Below are positions 41,609 to 55,949 of a stretch of 64,000 bases of DNA, one piece after another. Origin of the DNA: Salvelinus alpinus (taxonomy: Eukaryota; Chordata; Actinopteri; Salmoniformes; Salmonidae); contig NC_092122.1 in NCBI RefSeq assembly GCF_045679555.1, positions 8,568,784 through 8,632,783 of the forward strand, given 5' to 3'. The position numbers and the translations under genes were made by a program. The notes under the pieces are model-generated. The model had not been told where the DNA came from. It saw only the letters and a list, made by a program, of their open reading frames with translations, and ran no database searches. Every line of letters begins with the position of its first letter. Position 1 is the first letter of the stretch.

Positions 41609-44480
41609 GGGGTGTACAGTACCGGTGTAGTGGGGAGAGGGGAGAGGTAGTTAAACGGGTGTACAGTACCGGTGTAGTGGGGAGAGGGGAGAGGTAGTTA
41701 AACAGGGGTGTACAGTACCGGTGTAGTGGGGAGAGGTAGTTAAACAGGGGTGTACAGTACCGGTGTAGAGGGGAGAGGTAGTTAAACAGGGGTGTACAGT
41801 ACCGGTGTAGTTGGGAGAGGTAGTTAAACAGGGGTGTACAGTACCGGTGTAGTGGGGAGAGGTAGTTAAACGGGTGTACAGTACCGGTGTAGTGGGGAGA
41901 GGTAGTTAAACAGGGGTGTACAGTACCGGTGTAGTGGGGAGAGGTAGTTAAACAGGGGTGTACAGTACCGGTGTAGTGGGGAGAGGGGAGAGGTAGTTAA
42001 ACTAGGGTGTACAGTATCGGTGTAGTGGGGAGATGTAGTTATACTAGGGTGTACAGTACCGGTGTAGTGGGGAGAGGTAGTTAAACTAGGGTGTACAGTA
42101 CCGGTGTAGTGGGGAGAGGTAGTTAAACAGGGGTGTACAGTACCGGTGTAGTGGGGAGAGGTAGTTAAACAGGGGTGTACAGTACCGGTGTAGTGGGGAG
42201 AGGGGAGAGGTAGTTAAACAGGGGTGTACAGTACCGGTGTAGTGGGGAGAGGGGAGAGGTAGTTAAACTAGGGTGTACAGTACCGGTGTAATGGGGAGAG
42301 GTAGTTAAACTAGGGTGTACAGTACCGGTGTAGTGGGGAGAGGTAGTTAAACTAGGGTGTACAGTACCGGTGTAGTGGGGAGAGGTAGTTAAACAGGGGT
42401 GTACAGTACCGGTGTAGTGGGGAGAGGTAGTTAAACAGGGGTGTACAGTACCGGTGTAGTGGGGAGAGGGGAGAGGTAGTTAAACGGGTGTACAGTACCG
42501 GTGTAGTGGGGAGAGGGGAGAGGTAGTTAAACGGGTGTACAGTACCGGTGTAGTGGGGAGAGGGGAGAGGTAGGGAAGCGGGTGTACAGTACCGGTGTAG
42601 TGGGGAGAGGTAGTTAAACTAGGGTGTACAGTACCGGTGTAGTGGGGAGAGGTAGTTAAACTAGGGTGTACAGTACCGGTGTAGTGGGGAGAGGTAGTTA
42701 AACTAGGGTGTACAGTACCGGTGTAGTGGGGAGAGGTAGTTAAACTAGGGTGTACAGTACCGGTGTAGTGGGGAGAGGGGAGAGGTAGTTAAACGGGTGT
42801 ACAGTACCGGTGTAGTGGGGAGAGGGGAGAGGTAGTTAAACGGGTGTACAGTACCGGTGTAGTGGGGAGAGGGGAGAGGTAGTTAAACGGGTGTACAGTA
42901 CCGGTGTAGTGGGGAGAGGGGAGAGGTAGTTAAACGGGTGTACAGTACCGGTGTAGTGGGGAGAGGGGAGAGGTAGTTAAACGGGTGTACAGTACCGGTG
43001 TAGTGGGGAGAGGTAGTTAAACTAGGGTGTACAGTACCGGTGTAGTGGGGAGAGGGAGAGGTAGTTAAACTAGGGTGTACAGTACCGGTGTAGTGGGGAG
43101 AGGTAGTTAAACTAGGGTGTACAGTACCGGTGTAGTGGGGAGAGGTAGTTAAACTAGGGTGTACAGTACTGGTGTAGTGGGGAGAGGTAGTTAAACTAGG
43201 GTGTACAGTACCGGTGTAGTGGGGAGAGGTAGTTAAACTAGGGTGTACAGTACTGGTGTAGTGGGGAGAGGTAGTTAAACTAGGGTGTACAGTACCGGTG
43301 TAGTGGGGAGAGGTAGTTAAACTAGGGTGTACAGTACCGGTGTAGTGGGGAGAGGGGAGAGGTAGTTAAACGGGTGTACAGTACCGGTGTAGTGGGGAGA
43401 GGGGAGAGGTAGTTAAACGGGTGTACAGTACCGGTGTAGTGGGGAGAGGGGAGAGGTAGTTAAACGGGTGTACAGTACCGGTGTAGTGGGGAGAGGGGAG
43501 AGGTAGTTAAACAGGGGTGTACAGTACCGGTGTAGTGTGCAGAGGTAGTTAAACAGGGGTGTACAGTACCGGTGTAGTGGGGAGAGGTAGTTAAACAGGG
43601 GTGTACAGTACCGGTGTAGTGTGCAGAGGTAGTTAAATTGGGGTATACAATACCGGTGTAGTGGGGAGAGGTAGTTAAACAGGGGTAAACAGTACAAGGT
43701 GTAGTGGGGAGAGGTCGTTAAATGGGTGTACAGTACCGGTGTAGTGGGGAGAGGGGAGAGGTAGTTAAACAGGGGTGTACAGTACCGGTGTAGTGGGGAG
43801 AGGTAGTTAAACTGGGGTGTACAGTACCGGTGTAGTGGGGAGAGGTAGTTAAACAGGGGTAAACAGTACAAGGTGTAGTGGGGAGAGGTAGTTAAATGGG
43901 TGTACAGTACCGGTGTAGTGGGGAGAGGTAGTTAAACAGGGGTAAACAGTACCGGTGTAGTGGAGAGAGGGGAGAGGTAGTTAAACAGGGGTAAACAGTA
44001 CCGGTGTAGTGGGGAGAGGTAGTTAAACTGGGGTGTACAGTACCGGTTTAGTGGGGAGAGGTAGTTAAACTGGGGTGTACAGTACCGGTGTAGTGGGGAG
44101 AGGTAGTTAAACAGGGGTGTACAGTACCGGTGTAGTGGGGAGAGGTAGTTAAACAGGGGTGTACAGTACCGGTGTAGTGGGGAGAGGTAGTTAAACTAGG
44201 GGTGTACAGTACCGGTGTAGTGGGGAGAGGTAGTTAAACTAGGGTGTACAGTACCGGTGTAGTGGGGAGAGGTAGTTAAACAGGGGTGTACAGTACCGGT
44301 GTAGTGGGGAGAGGTAGTTAAACAGGGGTGTACAGTACCGGTGTAGTGGGGAGAGGGGAGAGGTAGTTAAACGGGTGTACAGTACCGGTGTAGTGGGGAG
44401 AGGGGAGAGGTAGTTAAACAGGGGTGTACAGTACCGGTGTAGTGGGGAGAGGTAGTTAAACAGGGGTGTACAGTACCGGT

Positions 44481-47400
44481 GTAGAGGGGAGAGGTATTTA
44501 AACAGGGGTGTACAGTACCGGTGTAGTTGGGAGAGGTAGTTAAACAGGGGTGTACAGTACCGGTGTAGTGGGGAGAGGTAGTTAAACAGGGGTGTACAGT
44601 ACCGGTGTAGTGGGGAGAGGTAGTTAAACAGGGGTGTACAGTACCGGTGTAGTGGGGAGAGGTAGTTAAACAGGGGTGTACAGTACCGGTGTAGTGGGGA
44701 GAGGGGAGAGGTAGTTAAACTAGGGTGTACAGTACCGGTGTAGTGGGGAGAGGTAGTTAAACTAGGGTGTACAGTACCGGTGTAGTGGGGAGAGGTAGTT
44801 AAACTAGGGTGTACAGTACCGGTGTAGTGGGGAGAGGTAGTTAAACTAGGGTGTACAGTACCGGTGTAGTGGGGAGAGGGGAGAGGTAGTTAAACTAGGG
44901 TGTACAGTACCGGTGTAGTGGGGAGAGGTAGTTAAACTAGGGTGTACAGTACCGGTGTAGTGGGGAGAGGTAGTTAAACTAGGGTGTACAGTACTGGTGT
45001 AGTGGGGAGAGGTAGTTAAACTAGGGGTGTACAGTACCGGTGTAGTGGGGAGAGGTAGTTAAACTAGGGGTGTACAGTACCGGTGTAGTGGGGAGAGGGG
45101 AGAGGGGAGAGGTAGTTAAACAGGGGTGTACAGTACCGGTGTAGTGGGGAGAGGGGAGAGGTAGTTAAACGGGTGTACAGTACCGGTGTAGTGGGGAGAG
45201 GTAGTTAAACAGGGGTGTACAGTACCGGTGTAGTGGGGAGAGGTAGTTAAACTAGGGTGTACAGTACCGGTGTAGTGGGGAGAGGTAGTTAAACTAGGGT
45301 GTACAGTACCGGTGTAGTGGGGAGAGGTAGTTAAACAGGGGTGTACAGTACCGGTGTAGTGGGGAGAGGTAGTTAAACAGGGGTGTACAGTACCGGTGTA
45401 GTGGGGAGAGGGGAGAGGTAGTTAAACGGGTGTACAGTACCGGTGTAGTGGGGAGAGGGGAGAGGTAGTTAAACAGGGGTGTACAGTACCGGTGTAGTGG
45501 GGAGAGGTAGTTAAACAGGGGTGTACAGTACCGGTGTAGAGGGGAGAGGTATTTAAACAGGGGTGTACAGTACCGGTGTAGTTGGGAGAGGTAGTTAAAC
45601 AGGGGTGTACAGTACCGGTGTAGTGGGGAGAGGTAGTTAAACGGGTGTACAGTACCGGTGTAGTGGGGAGAGGTAGTTAAACGGGTGTACAGTACCGGTG
45701 TAGTGGGGAGAGGTAGTTAAACTAGGGTGTACAGTACCGGTGTAGTGGGGAGAGGGGAGAGGTAGTTAAACTAGGGTGTACAGTACCGGTGTAGTGGGGA
45801 GAGGTAGTTAAACTAGGGTGTACAGTACCGGTGTAGTGGGGAGAGGTAGTTAAACTAGGGTGTACAGTACCGGTGTAGTGGGGAGAGGTAGTTAAACTAG
45901 GGTGTACAGTACCGGTGTAGTGGGGAGAGGGGAGAGGTAGTTAAACTAGGGTGTACAGTACCGGTGTAGTGGGGAGAGGTAGTTAAACTAGGGTGTACAG
46001 TACCGGTGTAGTGGGGAGAGGTAGTTAAACTAGGGTGTACAGTACTGGTGTAGTGGGGAGAGGTAGTTAAACTAGGGTGTACAGTACCGGTGTAGTGGGG
46101 AGAGGTAGTTAAACTAGGGTGTACAGTACCGGTGTAGTGGGGAGAGGGGAGAGGGGAGAGGTAGTTAAACGGGTGTACAGTACCGGTGTAGTGGGGAGAG
46201 GTAGTTAAACGGGTGTACAGTACCGGTGTAGTGGGGAGAGGGGAGAGGTAGTTAAACGGGTGTACAGTACCGGTGTAGTGGGGAGAGGGGAGAGGTAGTT
46301 AAACGGGTGTACAGTACCGGTGTAGTGGGGAGAGGGGAGAGGTAGTTAAACGGGTGTACAGTACCGGTGTAGTGGGGAGAGGGGAGAGGTAGTTAAACGG
46401 GTGTACAGTACCGGTGTAGTGGGGAGAGGTAGTTAAACTAGGGTGTACAGTACCGGTGTAGTGGGGAGAGGGGAGAGGTAGTTAAACTAGGGTGTACAGT
46501 ACCGGTGTAGTGGGGAGAGGTAGTTAAACTAGGGTGTACAGTACCGGTGTAGTGGGGAGAGGTAGTTAAACTAGGGTGTACAGTACCGGTGTAGTGGGGA
46601 GAGGTAGTTAAACTAGGGTGTACAGTACCGGTGTAGTGGGGAGAGGTAGTTAAACTAGGGTGTACAGTACTGGTGTAGTGGGGAGAGGTAGTTAAACTAG
46701 GGTGTACAGTACCGGTGTAGTGGGGAGAGGTAGTTAAACTAGGGTGTACAGTACCGGTGTAGTGGGGAGAGGGGAGAGGTAGTTAAACGGGTGTACAGTA
46801 CCGGTGTAGTGGGGAGAGGGGAGAGGTAGTTAAACGGGTGTACAGTACCGGTGTAGTGGGGAGAGGTAGTTAAACGGGTGTACAGTACCGGTGTAGTGGG
46901 GAGAGGGGAGAGGTAGTTAAACGGGTGTACAGTACCGGTGTAGTGGGCAGAGGTAGTTAAACTAGGGGTGTACAGTACCGGTGTAGTGGGGAGAGGTAGT
47001 TAAACAGGGGTGTACAGTACCGGTGTAGTGTGCAGAGGTAGTTAAATTGGGGTATACAATACCGGTGTAGTGGGGAGAGGTAGTTAAACAGGGGTAAACA
47101 GTACCGGTGTAGTGGGGAGAGGTAGTTAAACAGGGGTAAACAGTACAAGGTGTAGTGGGGAGAGGTAGTTAAATGGGTGTACAGTACCGGTGTAGTGGGG
47201 AGAGGGGAGAGGTAGTTAAACAGGGGTGTACAGTACCGGTGTAGTGGGGAGAGGTAGTTAAACTGGGGTGTACAGTACCGGTGTAGTGGGGAGAGGTAGT
47301 TAAACAGGGGTAAACAGTACAAGGTTTAGTGGGGAGAGGTAGTTAAATGGGTGTACAGTACCGGTGTAGTGGGGAGAGGTAGTTAAACAGGGGTAAACAG

Positions 47401-47930
47401 TACCGGTGTAGTGGAGAGAGGGGAGAGGTAGTTAAACAGGGGTAAACAGTACCGGTGTAGTGGGGAGAGGTAGTTAAACTGGGGTGTACAGTACCGGTTT
47501 AGTGGGGAGAGGTAGTTAAACTGGGGTGTACAGTACCGGTGTAGTGGGGAGAGGTAGTTAAACAGGGGTGTACAGTACCGGTGTAGTGGGGAGAGGTAGT
47601 TAAACAGGGGTGTACAGTACCGGTGTAGTGGGGAGAGGTAGTTAAACTAGGGTGTACAGTACCGGTGTAGTGGGGAGAGGTAGTTAAACTAGGGTGTACA
47701 GTACCGGTGTAGTGGGGAGAGGTAGTTAAACAGGGGTGTACAGTACCGGTGTAGTGGGGAGAGGTAGTTAAACAGGGGTGTACAGTACCGGTGTAGTGGG
47801 GAGAGGGGAGAGGTAGTTAAACGGGTGTACAGTACCGGTGTAGTGGGGAGAGGGGAGAGGTAGTTAAACAGGGGTGTACAGTACCGGTGTAGTGGGGAGA
47901 GGTAGTTAAACAGGGGTGTACAGTACCGGT
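44481..47930 (+). repeat. Higher-order repeat copy 1 (about 3.45 kb)
   Basis: It is anchored on the rare unit GTAGAGGGGAGAGGTATTT at 44481, 45536 and 47931, giving sub-blocks of 1055 and 2395 bp. It contains a CAAGGT pair at 47146 and 47320, 174 bp apart. Confidence 0.75.
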
Positions 47931-50053
47931 GTAGAGGGGAGAGGTATTTAAACAGGGGTGTACAGTACCGGTGTAGTTGGGAGAGGTAGTTAAACAGGGG
48001 TGTACAGTACCGGTGTAGTGGGGAGAGGTAGTTAAACGGGTGTACAGTACCGGTGTAGTGGGGAGAGGTAGTTAAACGGGTGTACAGTACCGGTGTAGTG
48101 GGGAGAGGTAGTTAAACTAGGGTGTACAGTACCGGTGTAGTGGGGAGAGGGGAGAGGTAGTTAAACTAGGGTGTACAGTACCGGTGTAGTGGGGAGAGGT
48201 AGTTAAACTAGGGTGTACAGTACCGGTGTAGTGGGGAGAGGTAGTTAAACTAGGGTGTACAGTACCGGTGTAGTGGGGAGAGGTAGTTAAACTAGGGTGT
48301 ACAGTACCGGTGTAGTGGGGAGAGGGGAGAGGTAGTTAAACTAGGGTGTACAGTACCGGTGTAGTGGGGAGAGGTAGTTAAACTAGGGTGTACAGTACCG
48401 GTGTAGTGGGGAGAGGTAGTTAAACTAGGGTGTACAGTACTGGTGTAGTGGGGAGAGGTAGTTAAACTAGGGTGTACAGTACCGGTGTAGTGGGGAGAGG
48501 TAGTTAAACTAGGGTGTACAGTACCGGTGTAGTGGGGAGAGGGGAGAGGGAGAGGTAGTTAAACGGGTGTACAGTACCGGTGTAGTGGGGAGAGGGGAGA
48601 GGTAGTTAAACGGGTGTACAGTACCGGTGTAGTGGGGAGAGGTAGTTAAACAGGGGTGTACAGTACCGGTGTAGTGGGGAGAGGTAGTTAAACTAGGGCG
48701 TACAGTACCGGTGTAGTGGGGAGAGGTAGTTAAACTAGGGTGTACAGTACCGGTGTAGTGGGGAGAGGTAGTTAAACAGGGGTGTACAGTACCGGTGTAG
48801 TGGGGAGAGGTAGTTAAACAGGGGTGTACAGTACCGGTGTAGTGGGGAGAGGGGAGAGGTAGTTAAACGGGTGTACAGTACCGGTGTAGTGGGGAGAGGG
48901 GAGAGGTAGTTAAACAGGGGTGTACAGTACCGGTGTAGTGGGGAGAGGTAGTTAAACAGGGGTGTACAGTACCGGTGTAGAGGGGAGAGGTATTTAAACA
49001 GGGGTGTACAGTACCGGTGTAGTTGGGAGAGGTAGTTAAACGGGTGTACAGTACCGGTGTAGTGGGGAGAGGGGAGAGGTAGTTAAACGGGTGTACAGTA
49101 CCGGTGTAGTGTGCAGAGGTAGTTAAACAGGGGTGTACAGTACCGGTGTAGTGGGGAGAGGTAGTTAAACAGGGGTGTACAGTACCGGTGTAGTGTGCAG
49201 AGGTAGTTAAATTGGGGTATACAATACCGGTGTAGTGGGGAGAGGTAGTTAAACAGGGGTAAACAGTACAAGGTGTAGTGGGGAGAGGTCGTTAAATGGG
49301 TGTACAGTACCGGTGTAGTGGGGAGAGGGGAGAGGTAGTTAAACAGGGGTGTACAGTACCGGTGTAGTGGGGAGAGGTAGTTAAACTGGGGTGTACAGTA
49401 CCGGTGTAGTGGGGAGAGGTAGTTAAACAGGGGTAAACAGTACAAGGTTTAGTGGGGAGAGGTAGTTAAATGGGTGTACAGTACCGGTGTAGTGGGGAGA
49501 GGTAGTTAAACAGGGGTAAACAGTACCGGTGTAGTGGAGAGAGGGGAGAGGTAGTTAAACAGGGGTAAACAGTACCGGTGTAGTGGGGAGAGGTAGTTAA
49601 ACTGGGGTGTACAGTACCGGTTTAGTGGGGAGAGGTAGTTAAACTGGGGTGTACAGTACCGGTGTAGTGGGGAGAGGTAGTTAAACAGGGGTGTACAGTA
49701 CCGGTGTAGTGGGGAGAGGTAGTTAAACAGGGGTGTACAGTACCGGTGTAGTGGGGAGAGGTAGTTAAACTAGGGTGTACAGTACCGGTGTAGTGGGGAG
49801 AGGTAGTTAAACTAGGGTGTACAGTACCGGTGTAGTGGGGAGAGGTAGTTAAACAGGGGTGTACAGTACCGGTGTAGTGGGGAGAGGTAGTTAAACAGGG
49901 GTGTACAGTACCGGTGTAGTGGGGAGAGGGGAGAGGTAGTTAAACGGGTGTACAGTACCGGTGTAGTGGGGAGAGGGGAGAGGTAGTTAAACAGGGGTGT
50001 ACAGTACCGGTGTAGTGGGGAGAGGTAGTTAAACAGGGGTGTACAGTACCGGT

Positions 50054-53000
50054 GTAGAGGGGAGAGGTATTTAAACAGGGGTGTACAGTACCGGTGTAGT
50101 TGGGAGAGGTAGTTAAACAGGGGTGTACAGTACCGGTGTAGTGGGGAGAGGTAGTTAAACGGGTGTACAGTACCGGTGTAGTGGGGAGAGGTAGTTAAAC
50201 GGGTGTACAGTACCGGTGTAGTGGGGAGAGGTAGTTAAACTAGGGTGTACAGTACCGGTGTAGTGGGGAGAGGGGAGAGGTAGTTAAACTAGGGTGTACA
50301 GTACCGGTGTAGTGGGGAGAGGTAGTTAAACTAGGGTGTACAGTACCGGTGTAGTGGGGAGAGGTAGTTAAACTAGGGTGTACAGTACCGGTGTAGTGGG
50401 GAGAGGTAGTTAAACTAGGGTGTACAGTACCGGTGTAGTGGGGAGAGGGGAGAGGTAGTTAAACTAGGGTGTACAGTACCGGTGTAGTGGGGAGAGGTAG
50501 TTAAACTAGGGTGTACAGTACCGGTGTAGTGGGGAGAGGTAGTTAAACTAGGGTGTACAGTACTGGTGTAGTGGGGAGAGGTAGTTAAACTAGGGTGTAC
50601 AGTACCGGTGTAGTGGGGAGAGGTAGTTAAACTAGGGTGTACAGTACCGGTGTAGTGGGGAGAGGGGAGAGGGAGAGGTAGTTAAACGGGTGTACAGTAC
50701 CGGTGTAGTGGGGAGAGGGGAGAGGTAGTTAAACGGGTGTACAGTACCGGTGTAGTGGGGAGAGGTAGTTAAACAGGGGTGTACAGTACCGGTGTAGTGG
50801 GGAGAGGTAGTTAAACTAGGGTGTACAGTACCGGTGTAGTGGGGAGAGGTAGTTAAACTAGGGTGTACAGTACCGGTGTAGTGGGGAGAGGTAGTTAAAC
50901 AGGGGTGTACAGTACCGGTGTAGTGGGGAGAGGTAGTTAAACAGGGGTGTACAGTACCGGTGTAGTGGGGAGAGGGGAGAGGTAGTTAAACGGGTGTACA
51001 GTACCGGTGTAGTGGGGAGAGGGGAGAGGTAGTTAAACAGGGGTGTACAGTACCGGTGTAGTGGGGAGAGGTAGTTAAACAGGGGTGTACAGTACCGGTG
51101 TAGAGGGGAGAGGTATTTAAACAGGGGTGTACAGTACCGGTGTAGTTGGGAGAGGTAGTTAAACAGGGGTGTACAGTACCGGTGTAGTGGGGAGAGGTAG
51201 TTAAACGGGTGTACAGTACCGGTGTAGTGGGGAGAGGTAGTTAAACGGGTGTACAGTACCGGTGTAGTGGGGAGAGGTAGTTAAACTAGGGTGTACAGTA
51301 CCGGTGTAGTGGGGAGAGGGGAGAGGTAGTTAAACTAGGGTGTACAGTACCGGTGTAGTGGGGAGAGGTAGTTAAACTAGGGTGTACAGTACCGGTGTAG
51401 TGGGGAGAGGTAGTTAAACTAGGGTGTACAGTACCGGTGTAGTGGGGAGAGGTAGTTAAACTAGGGTGTACAGTACCGGTGTAGTGGGGAGAGGGGAGAG
51501 GTAGTTAAACTAGGGTGTACAGTACCGGTGTAGTGGGGAGAGGTAGTTAAACTAGGGTGTACAGTACCGGTGTAGTGGGGAGAGGTAGTTAAACTAGGGT
51601 GTACAGTACTGGTGTAGTGGGGAGAGGTAGTTAAACTAGGGTGTACAGTACCGGTGTAGTGGGGAGAGGTAGTTAAACTAGGGTGTACAGTACCGGTGTA
51701 GTGGGGAGAGGGGAGAGGGGAGAGGTAGTTAAACGGGTGTACAGTACCGGTGTAGTGGGGAGAGGTAGTTAAACGGGTGTACAGTACCGGTGTAGTGGGG
51801 AGAGGGGAGAGGTAGTTAAACGGGTGTACAGTACCGGTGTAGTGGGGAGAGGGGAGAGGTAGTTAAACGGGTGTACAGTACCGGTGTAGTGGGGAGAGGG
51901 GAGAGGTAGTTAAACGGGTGTACAGTACCGGTGTAGTGGGGAGAGGGGAGAGGTAGTTAAACGGGTGTACAGTACCGGTGTAGTGGGGAGAGGTAGTTAA
52001 ACTAGGGTGTACAGTACCGGTGTAGTGGGGAGAGGGGAGAGGTAGTTAAACTAGGGTGTACAGTACCGGTGTAGTGGGGAGAGGTAGTTAAACTAGGGTG
52101 TACAGTACCGGTGTAGTGGGGAGAGGTAGTTAAACTAGGGTGTACAGTACTGGTGTAGTGGGGAGAGGTAGTTAAACTAGGGTGTACAGTACCGGTGTAG
52201 TGGGGAGAGGTAGTTAAACTAGGGTGTACAGTACTGGTGTAGTGGGGAGAGGTAGTTAAACTAGGGTGTACAGTACCGGTGTAGTGGGGAGAGGTAGTTA
52301 AACTAGGGTGTACAGTACCGGTGTAGTGGGGAGAGGGGAGAGGTAGTTAAACGGGTGTACAGTACCGGTGTAGTGGGGAGAGGGGAGAGGTAGTTAAACG
52401 GGTGTACAGTACCGGTGTAGTGGGGAGAGGTAGTTAAACGGGTGTACAGTACCGGTGTAGTGGGGAGAGGGGAGAGGTAGTTAAACGGGTGTACAGTACC
52501 GGTGTAGTGTGCAGAGGTAGTTAAACAGGGGTGTACAGTACCGGTGTAGTGGGGAGAGGTAGTTAAACAGGGGTGTACAGTACCGGTGTAGTGTGCAGAG
52601 GTAGTTAAATTGGGGTATACAATACCGGTGTAGTGGGGAGAGGTAGTTAAACAGGGGTAAACAGTACCTGTGTAGTGGGGAGAGGTAGTTAAACAGGGGT
52701 AAACAGTACAAGGTGTAGTGGGGAGAGGTAGTTAAATGGGTGTACAGTACCGGTGTAGTGGGGAGAGGGGAGAGGTAGTTAAACAGGGGTGTACAGTACC
52801 GGTGTAGTGGGGAGAGGTAGTTAAACTGGGGTGTACAGTACCGGTGTAGTGGGGAGAGGTAGTTAAACAGGGGTAAACAGTACAAGGTGTTAGTGGGGGA
52901 GAGGTAGTTAAATGGGTGTACAGTACCGGTGTAGTGGGGAGAGGTAGTTAAACAGGGGTAAACAGTACCGGTGTAGTGGAGAGAGGGGAGAGGTAGTTAA

Positions 53001-53495
53001 ACAGGGGTAAACAGTACCGGTGTAGTGGGGAGAGGTAGTTAAACTGGGGTGTACAGTACCGGTTTAGTGGGGAGAGGTAGTTAAACTGGGGTGTACAGTA
53101 CCGGTGTAGTGGGGAGAGGTAGTTAAACAGGGGTGTACAGTACCGGTGTAGTGGGGAGAGGTAGTTAAACAGGGGTGTACAGTACCGGTGTAGTGGGGAG
53201 AGGTAGTTAAACTAGGGTGTACAGTACCGGTGTAGTGGGGAGAGGTAGTTAAACTAGGGTGTACAGTACCGGTGTAGTGGGGAGAGGTAGTTAAACAGGG
53301 GTGTACAGTACCGGTGTAGTGGGGAGAGGTAGTTAAACAGGGGTGTACAGTACCGGTGTAGTGGGGAGAGGGGAGAGGTAGTTAAACGGGTGTACAGTAC
53401 CGGTGTAGTGGGGAGAGGGGAGAGGTAGTTAAACAGGGGTGTACAGTACCGGTGTAGTGGGGAGAGGTAGTTAAACAGGGGTGTACAGTACCGGT
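50054..53495 (+). repeat. Higher-order repeat copy 2 (about 3.44 kb)
   Basis: Anchors at 50054, 51100 and 53496 give sub-blocks of 1046 and 2396 bp. CAAGGT pair at 52709 and 52883 (174 bp). Confidence 0.8.
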
Positions 53496-55949
53496 GTAGA
53501 GGGGAGAGGTATTTAAACAGGGGTGTACAGTACCGGTGTAGTTGGGAGAGGTAGTTAAACAGGGGTGTACAGTACCGGTGTAGTGGGGAGAGGTAGTTAA
53601 ACGGGTGTACAGTACCGGTGTAGTGGGGAGAGGTAGTTAAACGGGTGTACAGTACCGGTGTAGTGGGGAGAGGTAGTTAAACTAGGGTGTACAGTACCGG
53701 TGTAGTGGGGAGAGGGGAGAGGTAGTTAAACTAGGGTGTACAGTACCGGTGTAGTGGGGAGAGGTAGTTAAACTAGGGTGTACAGTACCGGTGTAGTGGG
53801 GAGAGGTAGTTAAACTAGGGTGTACAGTACCGGTGTAGTGGGGAGAGGTAGTTAAACTAGGGTGTACAGTACCGGTGTAGTGGGGAGAGGGGAGAGGTAG
53901 TTAAACTAGGGTGTACAGTACCGGTGTAGTGGGGAGAGGTAGTTAAACTAGGGTGTACAGTACCGGTGTAGTGGGGAGAGGTAGTTAAACTAGGGTGTAC
54001 AGTACTGGTGTAGTGGGGAGAGGTAGTTAAACTAGGGTGTACAGTACCGGTGTAGTGGGGAGAGGTAGTTAAACTAGGGTGTACAGTACCGGTGTAGTGG
54101 GGAGAGGTAGTTAAACGGGTGTACAGTACCGGTGTAGTGGGGAGAGGTAGTTAAACTAGGGTGTACAGTACCGGTGTAGTGGGGAGAGGGGAGAGGTAGT
54201 TAAACTAGGGTGTACAGTACCGGTGTAGTGGGGAGAGGTAGTTAAACTAGGGTGTACAGTACCGGTGTAGTGGGGAGAGGTAGTTAAACTAGGGTGTACA
54301 GTACCGGTGTAGTGGGGAGAGGTAGTTAAACTAGGGTGTACAGTACCGGTGTAGTGGGGAGAGGGGAGAGGTAGTTAAACTAGGGTGTACAGTACCGGTG
54401 TAGTGGGGAGAGGTAGTTAAACTAGGGTGTACAGTACCGGTGTAGTGGGGAGAGGTAGTTAAACTAGGGTGTACAGTACTGGTGTAGTGGGGAGAGGTAG
54501 TTAAACTAGGGTGTACAGTACCGGTGTAGTGGGGAGAGGTAGTTAAACTAGGGTGTACAGTACCGGTGTAGTGGGGAGAGGGGAGAGGGGAGAGGTAGTT
54601 AAACGGGTGTACAGTACCGGTGTAGTGGGGAGAGGGGAGAGGTAGTTAAACGGGTGTACAGTACCGGTGTAGTGGGGAGAGGTAGTTAAACAGGGGTGTA
54701 CAGTACCGGTGTAGTGGGGAGAGGTAGTTAAACTAGGGTGTACAGTACCGGTGTAGTGGGGAGAGGTAGTTAAACTAGGGTGTACAGTACCGGTGTAGTG
54801 GGGAGAGGTAGTTAAACAGGGGTGTACAGTACCGGTGTAGTGGGGAGAGGTAGTTAAACAGGGGTGTACAGTACCGGTGTAGTGGGGAGAGGGGAGAGGT
54901 AGTTAAACGGGTGTACAGTACCGGTGTAGTGGGGAGAGGGGAGAGGTAGTTAAACAGGGGTGTACAGTACCGGTGTAGTGGGGAGAGGTAGTTAAACAGG
55001 GGTGTACAGTACCGGTGTAGAGGGGAGAGGTATTTAAACAGGGGTGTACAGTACCGGTGTAGTTGGGAGAGGTAGTTAAACAGGGGTGTACAGTACCGGT
55101 GTAGTGGGGAGAGGTAGTTAAACGGGTGTACAGTACCGGTGTAGTGGGGAGAGGTAGTTAAACGGGTGTACAGTACCGGTGTAGTGGGGAGAGGTAGTTA
55201 AACTAGGGTGTACAGTACCGGTGTAGTGGGGAGAGGGGAGAGGTAGTTAAACTAGGGTGTACAGTACCGGTGTAGTGGGGAGAGGTAGTTAAACTAGGGT
55301 GTACAGTACCGGTGTAGTGGGGAGAGGTAGTTAAACTAGGGTGTACAGTACCGGTGTAGTGGGGAGAGGTAGTTAAACTAGGGTGTACAGTACCGGTGTA
55401 GTGGGGAGAGGGGAGAGGTAGTTAAACTAGGGTGTACAGTACCGGTGTAGTGGGGAGAGGTAGTTAAACTAGGGTGTACAGTACCGGTGTAGTGGGGAGA
55501 GGTAGTTAAACTAGGGTGTACAGTACTGGTGTAGTGGGGAGAGGTAGTTAAACTAGGGTGTACAGTACCGGTGTAGTGGGGAGAGGTAGTTAAACTAGGG
55601 TGTACAGTACCGGTGTAGTGGGGAGAGGGGAGAGGGGAGAGGTAGTTAAACGGGTGTACAGTATCGGTGTAGTGGGGAGAGGGGAGAGGTAGTTAAACGG
55701 GTGTACAGTACCGGTGTAGTGGGGAGAGGTAGTTAAACGGGTGTACAGTACCGGTGTAGTGGGGAGAGGGGAGAGGTAGTTAAACGGGTGTACAGTACCG
55801 GTGTAGTGGGGAGAGGGGAGAGGTAGTTAAACGGGTGTACAGTACCGGTGTAGTGGGGAGAGGGGAGAGGTAGTTAAACGGGTGTACAGTACCGGTGTAG
55901 TGGGGAGAGGGGAGAGGTAGTTAAACGGGTGTACAGTACCGGTGTAGTG